Assembly (NCBI GenBank): GCA_041488095.1
Contig: JBGPOP010000042.1
Coordinates: 1-39,150 of the forward strand
Reading direction: 5' to 3'
Length of the DNA stretch: 39,150 nucleotides
DNA from: DASYPQ01 sp041488095
GTDB taxonomy: Bacteria > Planctomycetota > UBA1135 > GCA-002686595
How positions within the stretch are numbered: the stretch's first letter is position 1; each line of letters begins with the position of its first letter. The position numbers were made by a program, and so were the translations under genes. This document shows positions 32,040-39,150 of this stretch, piece by piece. Under the pieces are notes generated by a model. The model worked only from the letters and a program-made list of their open reading frames with translations, was not told the DNA's origin and searched no databases.

Positions 32040-33467
32040 TCAGGCCCTGCCCAGGACCGGGCCGCGATCGAAGCCGCTGCGCACCTTCTTGCGGTCGAAG
32101 CCGCTCTCCGCGGGCGTGCGCGAGAGATCGCGCGCCCGCGCGAGCACGAGCGCGCCGCGCCGCCCGGGTGCGCTCGGCCTGGAGGGATAGGCGTGCGGGT
32201 CTTCCATCTCCTTGCGCACGATCACGCCGAACACCGTGATCACGGCCACGAAGTGGTAGAACAGGTCGAACTGCGCGCGGTTCAGGAAGAAGCTGCCCAC
32301 CACGAAGGCCGTGAGCGAGGCCTCGAACATGGTCGTGTACGAGAGGATCCAGCTCGAGTGGTAGCGGTCGCGCGCCAGGCGCCGGATGCGCCACAGGTCG
32401 AGGTAGGAGAACACCATCAAGGACAAGTAGAGCAGCAGCGCGGGTGTGCCGCACTCGGCCCAGATCTGCAGGTAGCTGTTGTGGGCCACGTGGATGAAGT
32501 TGTCGGCCGGGTTCGATCCAGGTGCGGACTTGGGATCGTACGCGCGGTAGTTGCGAGTGAACTTGTCGAATCCCACACCGAAGGCCGGATTGGCCACGAT
32601 CATGTTGCGGGCGACGAGCCAGGCGTCCAGCCGGCCCTGGGCCGACGGGTCCTGTTCGAACTTGCCGATCGAAGCGATGCGCTCCTTGTAGGACTCCGGA
32701 GCCGCGAGGACCGCCGCCCCCGCGATCAGGATCAGCGTGGCAAAGCCGGCCACCCGGTTCTCCGCGCGCCAGACCAGGACCAGGATCGCGAACGTGAGCG
32801 CCACGAAGGCGCCGCGCGAGTGAGTGGCTGCGATGGTGACCATCGTCAGAGGGACCATGGCGAGCATCGTGCGCCGCATCAGCGGGCGGCGCTCCGCCCA
32901 TCCCAGGTGGAAGAGGAGCGGCACGCCCATGCACAGGGCCAGCGCGAAGTCGTTGTTGTCCTGGAGCATGCCGCCGGGGCCCTGGATGATCACCAGCGAT
33001 CCGCCCGAGAGGATGCCGGCGATGCCGTTCTTGACCCCGAAGAACCCGAACGACAGGGCGATGACCCACACGAGCACGCGCAGGTAGTCGCGGTTCTTGA
33101 CCACCCCCGTCGTGAACAGCGCCACGCCGATGATCTTGGCGAACTCGATGTAGCGCTTGAGGTCTTCGGACGCCTCGATCGTGCCGGCGAAGACGAGCGA
33201 CAGCCCCACGAACACGGTCAGCAGGATCATGATCGCGTTGCGCTTGTCGGGGAGCATGAAGCGCTTCTTCCCGCCGACGAGGAAGAAGCCGGCCAGCGTG
33301 ACGATGGCCACGTAGTACGACCAACGCTGGAAGCGCGCGAAACCCCAGGTCAGATCCTGCACGCGCATGTAGGCGAGCAGGGTGAACATCAGCAGCCCGA
33401 TGAAGGGCCTGCGGAAGCAGGTCGGCAGGCAGCCGATGATGAAGGCGCTGACGAGGAGGTCGCGCAT
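32040..33467 (-). CDS. O-antigen ligase-like membrane protein (exosortase-A-associated ligase type)
   Basis: A 475-residue protein with about ten to eleven membrane helices and one long periplasmic loop, as in WaaL/O-glycosylation ligases. It begins MRDLLVSAFIIGCLPTCF, then FIGLLMFTLLAYMRVQDLTW, a pattern typical of the putative O-glycosylation ligases of exosortase-A loci. The Wzy_C region holds THSRGAFVAL, and the long loop holds GRLDAWLVARNMIVANPAFG and VAHNSYLQIWAECG, both classic ligase landmarks. It would move the lipid-linked polymer to its acceptor on the outer face of the inner membrane. The hydrophilic tail (residues about 430-475) contains the short repeat SGFDR twice and seems to be extra. 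Spacing to neighbours is 18 and 23 bases. Confidence 0.87.
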   Translation of the reverse strand: MRDLLVSAFIIGCLPTCFRRPFIGLLMFTLLAYMRVQDLTWGFARFQRWSYYVAIVTLAGFFLVGGKKRFMLPDKRNAIMILLTVFVGLSLVFAGTIEASEDLKRYIEFAKIIGVALFTTGVVKNRDYLRVLVWVIALSFGFFGVKNGIAGILSGGSLVIIQGPGGMLQDNNDFALALCMGVPLLFHLGWAERRPLMRRTMLAMVPLTMVTIAATHSRGAFVALTFAILVLVWRAENRVAGFATLILIAGAAVLAAPESYKERIASIGKFEQDPSAQGRLDAWLVARNMIVANPAFGVGFDKFTRNYRAYDPKSAPGSNPADNFIHVAHNSYLQIWAECGTPALLLYLSLMVFSYLDLWRIRRLARDRYHSSWILSYTTMFEASLTAFVVGSFFLNRAQFDLFYHFVAVITVFGVIVRKEMEDPHAYPSRPSAPGRRGALVLARARDLSRTPAESGFDRKKVRSGFDRGPVLGRA

Positions 33468-33485
33468 GTCCCCGGGCCTCCGCTC

Positions 33486-35093
33486 CTATTTCAACGCCGA
33501 GCGCAGATCCTCGATCGCGTTGCGCAGGGAGGGGCTCAGGAACCCGGATTCGGCGGTCCAGGCCCAGGTGACGAAGGACAGCGAGCCGAGGATCAGGGCG
33601 CTGGCGCAGGCAACCGCGAGGCGTCGCGTCCGGCGCAGCCTGGCCTCGCGGCGGGTCACGATGGTGTTGATGTTGCCGAGCACGGGCACGACCATCACGC
33701 GGCTGATGTCGTAGATGCTGCGGAAGCAGCTCTTGCTGTACTCGAGCCCCACGGCCAGGCCTACGCCTGCCCCGAGGCCGGCGACGATCGAGAAGGCCAC
33801 GATGAACCAGGGGTTGGGCTCGGTGGGCTTGGGAGGGACGTGGATCTCCTCCAGGATTGCGAACGGATTGCTCCCTGGGCCCTCGGTGAGCTCCACCTCC
33901 TGGACCTTCTTCTGGTAGCTGCGCTCGGCATCGACGAGGTCGACCTTGAGACGCCCGATCCTCTCCTCGCGCTCGCGCACCTCCCGGTAGACGTCGTGCA
34001 GCTCGGAGACGGTTATCTGGGTGGTCGCGATGGTCGCCGCGAGGAGCTTGTGCGCCGCCGCGTGGGTGGCCTCCTCGTCCTTGGCCGTCTCGATCTCCTT
34101 GCGCACGGTGATCCGCTCGGGATTCGGCACGGGGTGGCTCGTCAGCTCGCTGCCGGTGACGAGCCCTTCCAGCCCCGCCTTCTTCCGCTCGAGGGCTCCG
34201 ATCTCGTTCAAGGTGCGCTGGTAGCGAAAGTTGGCCTTGCCGTACCCGCGCAGCTTCTCGGTGAGGTCGAGGATCCGGGTCTCGATCGCCTCGATCTCCT
34301 TCTCGTGGCCGACTCCGGCCACGAGCTGCTCCCGGCTGATCATCTCGGGCAGATCCGCCAGACGCTTCTCGAGCTGGAGGATCCTGGCCTGCGTGTTGCC
34401 GAGGGCGAGGTCGGTCAAGAAGAGCTGCGTCTTGGCGCTCTGCAGACGATCGTAGTCGGGGTCCTCGCTGCGCTGGCCACCGGCGCCGGGGATGGGCTGC
34501 GTGGGCGAGATCGCGTTCTTCCGCTTCAGCTCGGCGAGGTCCTCCTCCTCCTTGAGGAACTGCTTCTCGAGCTTGCCGCGCTCGACGCCGAGCCTCTGCA
34601 TCTCGTCCTTCAGCTTGTTGCGGTCGAGCTCGAGGACGTCGTCCTTCCAGTCGTCCCGCAGCGCCGTGAGGAAGCTCCCGGCCCAGGCGCGGTCGACGTC
34701 CGTGTAGCTGATGGTGATGAAGATCGAGCTCTGCGACCCGGGGGAGTTCAGGCGGACCCTCAGGTTCTTCTGGATCTTCGCCAGGAATTCGCGGCGATCC
34801 GTCTCGGAGAAGGCCAGGTACACGGGGCTCCTCAGGTCCTCGACGACCTTCTTGATGCGCGCCGGCGCCAGGATCTGGAACTGGGCGTTCTGGCCCTCCT
34901 TCCCCACGAGCGACGGACCGACCTGGCGCAGCTCGAGCTGGGTCTCGGCCAGGAACTTGCGCGGGACGATGGTCGCCAGGCATGCGCCGATGACGATCAC
35001 GAAGAGGGCCGGGAGGGCGACCTGCCACACGCGGCGTCGCAGGACGTCCAGGAAGTCCTGGACCTGCCCGCGCGACTCGATCTGTACGGCCAC
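33486..35093 (-). CDS. Chain-length determinant protein (Wzz/GNVR family)
   Basis: A 535-residue polysaccharide co-polymerase. An N-terminal membrane helix (ALFVIVIGACLATIVPRKF, about 28-48) and a C-terminal one (PWFIVAFSIVAGLGAGVGL, about 428-450) enclose a large periplasmic domain with extensive coiled coil (residues about 155-280 and 350-400, KLKDEMQRLGVERGKLEKQF type). A third hydrophobic stretch lies near 500 (LAVACASALILGSL). It resembles the exosortase-A-associated chain-length proteins, which lack a fused tyrosine kinase; no Walker motifs are present here either. It should set polymer length together with the Wza-like protein encoded 16 bases upstream. ATG at 35093 fits the usual short cytosolic N-terminus. 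Confidence 0.87.
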   Translation of the reverse strand: MAVQIESRGQVQDFLDVLRRRVWQVALPALFVIVIGACLATIVPRKFLAETQLELRQVGPSLVGKEGQNAQFQILAPARIKKVVEDLRSPVYLAFSETDRREFLAKIQKNLRVRLNSPGSQSSIFITISYTDVDRAWAGSFLTALRDDWKDDVLELDRNKLKDEMQRLGVERGKLEKQFLKEEEDLAELKRKNAISPTQPIPGAGGQRSEDPDYDRLQSAKTQLFLTDLALGNTQARILQLEKRLADLPEMISREQLVAGVGHEKEIEAIETRILDLTEKLRGYGKANFRYQRTLNEIGALERKKAGLEGLVTGSELTSHPVPNPERITVRKEIETAKDEEATHAAAHKLLAATIATTQITVSELHDVYREVREREERIGRLKVDLVDAERSYQKKVQEVELTEGPGSNPFAILEEIHVPPKPTEPNPWFIVAFSIVAGLGAGVGLAVGLEYSKSCFRSIYDISRVMVVPVLGNINTIVTRREARLRRTRRLAVACASALILGSLSFVTWAWTAESGFLSPSLRNAIEDLRSALK

Positions 35094-35109
35094 GTCCCTC
35101 GCCCCGCGA

Positions 35110-35865
35110 TCAGAACCAGCCTCGTTGCTGGTAGACCTGCAACCGGCCCAGTGTGAAGATCGCGCCGGCGAGGCTGGTCAGGACCAGCCTCACGGGGAAG
35201 AGAGCGGTCTCGATGAAGTAGCCGACCTGCGCCAGCATCGTCGGCGGGATGTAGATGATGTCGCGCTCGTGGATGAGCACGTTGAAGGTCGAGTCCCCGG
35301 TGTCGATGATCTCGGAGAGGTTGACGATCAGGATCTGGGGATCCCGGGGATCGGCGCGGATCAGCTTGACCCGACCGAGGTTGGCGGAGTCGGGCTTGGG
35401 CCCGGCCGACGTGACCGCTTCGAAGATGGTGACGTCGCCCTTGAACGGTTTGGCCCCCTGGGCGCTCACCTCGCCGAAGATGAAGTAGTTCTTGCCCCCC
35501 GTGTGGATCTTGACCTTGACGTCCAGGAGATCGTAGTAGGGGCTGTACTTCTCCATGAGCAGCGCCTCGATCTCGCTGCGCGTGCGCCCGGCGACCTGCA
35601 CCGTGCCGACCTCGGGCAGGAGCACGGTCCCGTCGATGTCGACGGGGACCGACGCGTCGATCTCGTCGGGGTGGTAGGAGTCCGTGACGGTGATGCGGTC
35701 GCCGATCGCGACCCAGTTCTCCTCCTCGGCGTTGCCCGAGTAGCGGTTGCCGAAGCCCTGGGTGTTCAGGTTCTGGAGCAGGCGCTTGTCGGGCGTCGAG
35801 TCGCACGAGGCGACGAGCCCGGCGAGGAGCAGGGTGGCGAGGAAGAGCTTTTGGGCCGGGATCAT
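35110..35865 (-). CDS. Polysaccharide export lipoprotein (Wza-like)
   Basis: A 251-residue outer-membrane polysaccharide export protein. The signal peptide ends in a lipobox, LVASCD (Cys near 21). The Poly_export domain follows: VAIGDRITVTDSYHPDEI, then VPVDIDGTVLLPEVGTVQVA. An SLBB-like domain comes next (KNYFIFGEVSAQGAKPF, ..TIFEAVTSAGP). The end contains ERDIIYIPPTMLAQVGYFIE and a hydrophobic amphipathic segment (LTSLAGAIFTLGRL). It would form the export channel periplasmic part. It is the first gene of the five-gene exopolysaccharide operon; the 138-base gap to rmlB may hold its promoter. I saw no convincing -24/-12 or -10/-35 there, only a small GGGG-tctg-CCCC inverted repeat just before the ATG. 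Confidence 0.87.
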   Translation of the reverse strand: MIPAQKLFLATLLLAGLVASCDSTPDKRLLQNLNTQGFGNRYSGNAEEENWVAIGDRITVTDSYHPDEIDASVPVDIDGTVLLPEVGTVQVAGRTRSEIEALLMEKYSPYYDLLDVKVKIHTGGKNYFIFGEVSAQGAKPFKGDVTIFEAVTSAGPKPDSANLGRVKLIRADPRDPQILIVNLSEIIDTGDSTFNVLIHERDIIYIPPTMLAQVGYFIETALFPVRLVLTSLAGAIFTLGRLQVYQQRGWF

Positions 35866-36003
35866 GGGGTGGGGTCTGCCCCTTCGATCCCGGGGCTGCG
35901 GGAGCGCGGGCGCGGGGATCTTCGGCCCGATTCCGCGCGGCGGGGAGGGATCGGGCAGGGGATCGCGTCCTTCATCGGCGCGCCCGGCCGGAGGGGTTGA
36001 CGG

Positions 36004-37032
36004 TCAGGGCCGGCCCCCGTACTGGCGGGCGTAGTAGTCACGGTACGCCCCGCTCCTAACCCTTTGCAACCATTCCGTTTCGGTCTGATACCAGCGTATC
36101 GTCAGCGGCAGGGCCGTCTCGAAGGTGAAGCGCGGGGCCCAGCCCAGCTCTGCGCGGATCTTCGCGGCGTCGATCGCGTAGCGGCGGTCGTGCCCGGGGC
36201 GGTCCTTGACGTAGGTGATCAGCGATTCGGGCTTCCCGAGCTCCTTCAGCACCCGCTTCACGAGCGACAGGTTCGTCATCTCGTTGTTGCCGCCGATGTT
36301 GTAGACCTCGCCCTTCCGGCCCTTCTCCGCGACCGAGAGGATCGCCTCGCAGTGGTCGCGGACGTAGAGCCAGTCGCGCACCTGCAGCCCGTCTCCGTAG
36401 ATCGGCAAGGGCTTCCCCTCGGACGCGTTCGCGATGACGAGCGGAAGGAGCTTCTCGGGGAACTGGTAGGGCCCGTAGTTGTTCGAGCAGCGCGTGATGC
36501 AAGCGTCCAGGCCGTGCGTGTGGACGGCCGCGCGGACCATCAGGTCGCTCGCGGCCTTGCTGGCCGAGTAGGGCGAGTTCGGCGCGAGCGGCGTGTCCTC
36601 GCGGAAGGCTCCCGTCGATCCCAGCGTGCCGTACACCTCGTCGGTCGAGACGTGGACGAAGCGCGCGACGTGGTGATTCCGCGCCGCGTCGAGCAGGACC
36701 TGCGTCCCCACCACGTTCGTCGTCACGAACGGCAACCCCGACAGGATCGAGCGGTCGACGTGGCTCTCGGCCGCGAAGTGCACGACCAGGAGGCGCTCGC
36801 TCCCCTGGGCGGCGGCGAAGGCGCGCTCGACGTCCTCCTCCTTGCGGATGTCGCCGTGGACGAAGCGGTAGTTCGGTCTGCCATCGACCGCCGCGAGGTT
36901 CTCGCGGTTGCCGGCGTAGGTCAGGGCGTCGAGGTTGACGATGCGCCAATCGGGACGCAGCTCGACCAGCATGTGGACGAAGTTGCTGCCGATGAAGCCG
37001 GCTCCGCCGGTGACGAGGACGGTGTGGGTCAT
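36004..37032 (-). CDS. rmlB: dTDP-glucose 4,6-dehydratase
   Basis: An extended SDR enzyme of 342 residues that converts dTDP-glucose to dTDP-4-keto-6-deoxyglucose. The NAD-binding motif is VTGGAGFIGSNFV. NLDALTYAGNRENL is specific for RmlB. The catalytic set is VSTDEVYG with Tyr/Lys in PYSASKAASD, followed by TRCSNNYGPYQFPEKLLP. The C-terminus has VRDWLYVRDHCEAI and DRPGHDRRYAIDA, also RmlB landmarks. Length is normal. Its ATG overlaps the rmlD stop by four bases (ATGA). It is the last of the three rml genes in the leftward unit and lies just upstream of the exopolysaccharide operon. Confidence 0.95.
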   Translation of the reverse strand: MTHTVLVTGGAGFIGSNFVHMLVELRPDWRIVNLDALTYAGNRENLAAVDGRPNYRFVHGDIRKEEDVERAFAAAQGSERLLVVHFAAESHVDRSILSGLPFVTTNVVGTQVLLDAARNHHVARFVHVSTDEVYGTLGSTGAFREDTPLAPNSPYSASKAASDLMVRAAVHTHGLDACITRCSNNYGPYQFPEKLLPLVIANASEGKPLPIYGDGLQVRDWLYVRDHCEAILSVAEKGRKGEVYNIGGNNEMTNLSLVKRVLKELGKPESLITYVKDRPGHDRRYAIDAAKIRAELGWAPRFTFETALPLTIRWYQTETEWLQRVRSGAYRDYYARQYGGRP

Positions 37033-37964
37033 AGGGGGTTCACGGCCAGGAAGTCCTCGAGAGCCTTCCTCCAGGGGGCGAGCCTCCTCCCGCGCAGCGC
37101 GGCCAGGCGCGAGCAGTCGAGCACGCTGTAGGGCGGTCGATGCGCGGGCCGAGGGAACTCGGCTGTCGTGCACGGGGTCACCTTCACGCTGTTCACGCCC
37201 GAGACCTGGAGCGTAGCGACAGCCAGGTCGTACCAGGAACACGCGCCCTCGCAGGCCGCGTGCCAGATCCCCGCCTTCCCGGAGAGCAGCACGTCCCACA
37301 GCGCCGGCGCGAGCTCGAGCGTGGTCGTCGGCGAGCCGATCTGGTCGTTGACGACCTTCAACTCCTTGCGCGTCCGGGAGAGCTCGCGGATCGTGCCCGG
37401 GAAGTGCTTGCCGCGCGGGCCGTAGAGCCACTGCGTGCGCACGATCCGCGTGCCCTCCGGATGGGCCGCGAGCGCCGCGCGCTCCCCGGCGAGCTTCGTG
37501 CGCCCGTAGGCCGAGAGCGGCCTCACCGGGTCGTCCTCGCGGTAGGGTCGGCGGCCTTCCCCGTCGAACACGAAGTCGGTGCTGACCGCGACGAGCGGGA
37601 TCCGCGCCCGGGCGCAGGCCTCGGCCAGCACACGCGTCGCGCTCTCGTTCGCGCGCAGCGCCTCGGCCTCCTTTTCCTCGGCCAGGTCGACCGCAGTGAA
37701 GGCCGCCGTGTGGATCGCGCCGGAGAAGGGACCCTGCTCCGCGAAGAGCCGCGCGACGGCCGCAGCGTCGGCGAGGTCGACGCCAGCGGCGCCCACTCCA
37801 GGACCGGGCCTGAGGTCGGTCCCAACCGTGGCGAGGCCCGCCGGCGCGCGCACGAGGATCTCGCTTCCGAGCATCCCCGCAGCGCCGGTGACGAGGACCG
37901 GCCTCTGGCCCCGTCGGTCGTCTTGGGGCTCCAAGCCTGCCTTCTCAGTCGACGTGGTTCGCAC
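37029..37964 (-). CDS. rmlD: dTDP-4-dehydrorhamnose reductase
   Basis: A 311-residue SDR that reduces dTDP-4-keto-L-rhamnose to dTDP-L-rhamnose with NADPH. The nucleotide-binding motif VLVTGAAGMLGSEI starts at about residue 23. AIHTAAFTAVDLAEEKEAEA, VSTDFVFDGEG and the catalytic YGRTKLAGER are all RmlD features, as is RTQWLYGPRGKHFPGTI. ATG at 37964 makes a 20-base overlap with rmlA; a later start is possible since the first 20 residues are not part of the fold. It overlaps rmlB by four bases at the other end. An rmlC epimerase, which makes its substrate, is not in the window. Confidence 0.93.
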   Translation of the reverse strand: MRTTSTEKAGLEPQDDRRGQRPVLVTGAAGMLGSEILVRAPAGLATVGTDLRPGPGVGAAGVDLADAAAVARLFAEQGPFSGAIHTAAFTAVDLAEEKEAEALRANESATRVLAEACARARIPLVAVSTDFVFDGEGRRPYREDDPVRPLSAYGRTKLAGERAALAAHPEGTRIVRTQWLYGPRGKHFPGTIRELSRTRKELKVVNDQIGSPTTTLELAPALWDVLLSGKAGIWHAACEGACSWYDLAVATLQVSGVNSVKVTPCTTAEFPRPAHRPPYSVLDCSRLAALRGRRLAPWRKALEDFLAVNPL

Positions 37965-38676
37965 CGCCCTGGGCGACGAGGGTCGAGGCCGCGTGGAGGG
38001 ACTTGAAGGTTCCCGCGTCGGTCCACCAGCCCTCGAGCAGCTCCCAGGTCAGCGATCCGTCCTGGATGTACCAGTTGTTGACGTCGGTGATCTCCAGCTC
38101 CCCGCGCGAAGAGGGCTTGAGGGTCTTGATGATCTCGAAGACCCGCCCGTCGTACATGTAGATGCCGATCACGGCCAGGTTCGACTCGGGGTTCCTGGGC
38201 TTCTCGACGATCTTCGTCACCTTGTCGCCCTGGATCGTCGCCACGCCGAAGCGCTCGGGATCGGGGACCTCCTTCAACAGAATTTTGCCGCCCTTCTTCT
38301 GCTCGCGGAAGTTCGAGACCGCCTTGCGGATGTTCTTCTCGATCAGGTTGTCGCCCAGGATCACGCAGATCGAATCGCCCTTGGCCCAGTGCTCGCACAG
38401 CCCGAGCGCCTGGGCGATGCCCCCCTCGCCCTCCTGGTAGGTGTAGTTCAGGTGCTTCAGGCCGAAGTCGGAGCCGTTGCCGAGCAGCGAGAGGAAGTCG
38501 CCGGCCTTGCGCCCCCCGGTGACGATCATGATGTCGTCGATGCCGGCGCGGACGAGCGTCTCGATCGGGTAGTGGATCATCGGCCGGTCGTAGACCGGCA
38601 AGAGGTGCTTGTTCGTGATCTTGGTGAGGGGGAACAGCCGGGTGCCGAGGCCGCCGGCGAGGATGACGCCTTTCAT
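37945..38676 (-). CDS. rmlA: Glucose-1-phosphate thymidylyltransferase (short form)
   Basis: A 243-residue nucleotidyltransferase that makes dTDP-glucose from dTTP and glucose-1-phosphate. The signature MKGVILAGGLGTRLFPLT is at the start, followed by KHLLPVYDRPMIHYPI, ILGDNLIEKN (metal-binding Asp) and EITDVNNWYI, then EGWWTDAGT. It lacks the C-terminal extension of the roughly 290-residue enterobacterial RmlA, matching the short class also seen in SpsI-type proteins. I chose ATG at 38676 because the conserved N-terminus begins there; an upstream in-frame Met would add 32 unrelated residues. It is 92 bases after the epimerase gene. Confidence 0.93.
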   Translation of the reverse strand: MKGVILAGGLGTRLFPLTKITNKHLLPVYDRPMIHYPIETLVRAGIDDIMIVTGGRKAGDFLSLLGNGSDFGLKHLNYTYQEGEGGIAQALGLCEHWAKGDSICVILGDNLIEKNIRKAVSNFREQKKGGKILLKEVPDPERFGVATIQGDKVTKIVEKPRNPESNLAVIGIYMYDGRVFEIIKTLKPSSRGELEITDVNNWYIQDGSLTWELLEGWWTDAGTFKSLHAASTLVAQGGANHVD

Positions 38677-38768
38677 GGGCTCTGATGCATGGGTCGAGGC
38701 GGGGTGGCTGCCGGGTCCTTCGGGTCTTGCGCGCGAACCCTTGAGACTATCCCAGGATGGATCCCCCA

Positions 38769-39150
38769 TCAACGCGCGAGGCCCTGGCCCGGGCCACTGC
38801 GGTACCAGGCGACGAAGCGATCGAGTCCCTCGCGGACGGGGGTCTTCGGGTCGTAGCCCAGGCGCTTGCGCGCTTTGGCGATGTCGGCGCAGGTCGCGAG
38901 CACGTCGCCCGGCTGCATCGGCTGGCGGTCGAGCACGGGCACGATGCCGGTCGCCTCGCCGATCATGGCCACGAGCTCCGAGAGCGAGGTCGTCGCCGAC
39001 TCGCCCAGGTTGTAGATCTCGTAGCCCTGGCAGCGATCCAGGGCGCGCAGGACGCCGTCGACGATGTCGTCGACGTAGGTGTAATCGCGACGCGTCGAGC
39101 CGTCGCCGTAGAACGGGATCGGCTGCCTGCGGTGGACCGCGTCGACGAAC
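38769..39150 (-). CDS. NAD-dependent sugar epimerase, C-terminal part (cut by window edge)
   Basis: The last 126 residues of an extended-SDR nucleotide-sugar epimerase. They start within VDAVHRRQPIPFYGDGSTRR and continue DYTYVDDIVDGVLRALDRC, GYEIYNLGES, then MQPGDVLATCADIAKARKRL and PKTPVREGLDRFVAWYRS. The GDGSTRRDYTYVDDIV and QPGDVLATCADI blocks fit the UDP-glucuronate/UDP-glucose 4-epimerase subgroup. The substrate cannot be settled without the N-terminal part. It should feed a UDP-sugar into the same polysaccharide pathway as the rml genes. Confidence 0.85.
   Translation of the reverse strand, partial: FVDAVHRRQPIPFYGDGSTRRDYTYVDDIVDGVLRALDRCQGYEIYNLGESATTSLSELVAMIGEATGIVPVLDRQPMQPGDVLATCADIAKARKRLGYDPKTPVREGLDRFVAWYRSGPGQGLAR

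Noticed and set aside
32069..32110. Direct repeat TCGAAGCCGCT in the 3' end of the ligase gene
   Set aside because: Only two copies of 11 bases encoding the SGFDR repeat; within chance for this composition.
35866..36003. Promoter of the exopolysaccharide operon
   Set aside because: Searched the 138-base gap on the relevant strand for -24/-12 and -10/-35 pairs; nothing with acceptable spacing.
1..39150. tRNA, rRNA, CRISPR arrays, transposase genes
   Set aside because: Looked through the intergenic gaps, none longer than about 290 bases; no cloverleaf-like sequence, regular repeats or transposase was recognised.

Overview
The window is GC-rich (about 70 percent G+C by eye) bacterial chromosome, densely packed on both strands. 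Gram-negative features are present: several lipoproteins with lipoboxes, an LpxH-type phosphoesterase, a heptose-bisphosphate phosphatase and a Wza-like export lipoprotein. GTG and TTG starts and 4-base start/stop overlaps are frequent. The gene style (sigma-54 with its activators, very long TPR proteins, PEGA lipoprotein, many orphan exported proteins) would fit Planctomycetota or another GC-rich, environmental diderm phylum. This is a guess; no rRNA or other taxonomic marker was compared. No rRNA, tRNA, CRISPR array, intact insertion sequence or prophage was seen.

Layout. 1-1436: lipoprotein gene whose reading frame runs, without a stop, into an out-of-frame piece of a VOC/glyoxalase gene. 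1451-5678: rpsA, a fused cmk-plsC, and an lpxH-like gene, all leftward. 5675-7607: a sigma-54 activator/response regulator and a degenerate GGDEF protein, leftward. 7788-11019: an unknown exported protein and rpoN (sigma-54), rightward. 11044-14118: a variable segment with hicA/hicB, a GT39-type membrane glycosyltransferase, an imperfect 71-base inverted repeat and a small orphan gene. 14118-19011: an STT3-like membrane glycosyltransferase, efp, a second GT39-like enzyme, a PEGA lipoprotein and gmhB. 18999-22047 (leftward): FemAB-like protein and two polyprenol-phosphate-sugar-type GT2 enzymes. 22219-29225 (rightward): histidine-kinase-like protein, sigma-54 response regulator and a 1359-residue TPR protein. 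29234-35865 (leftward): five-gene exopolysaccharide operon (Wza-like, Wzz/GNVR, O-antigen ligase-like, AsnB-type amidotransferase, polysaccharide deacetylase). 36004-39150 (leftward): rmlB, rmlD, rmlA and the end of an NAD-sugar epimerase.

How they may work together. The right half reads as an envelope or exopolysaccharide factory: nucleotide-sugar supply (rml genes, epimerase), lipid-linked sugar transfer (GT2 pair), chain length control, export, ligation and tailoring. Gene content matches the polysaccharide part of exosortase-A (XrtA/PEP-CTERM) loci: FemAB, amidotransferase, deacetylase, chain-length protein, ligase and export protein. The kinase-like/sigma-54 regulator/TPR trio sits where such loci carry PrsK-PrsR-PrsT. 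Here the kinase-like protein lacks the phospho-accepting His and the ATP-binding Asn/Asp, and the regulator has Glu in place of its phospho-accepting Asp. A control circuit that does not use the usual phosphotransfer is the most interesting proposal from this window. No exosortase and no PEP-CTERM substrate is visible inside it.
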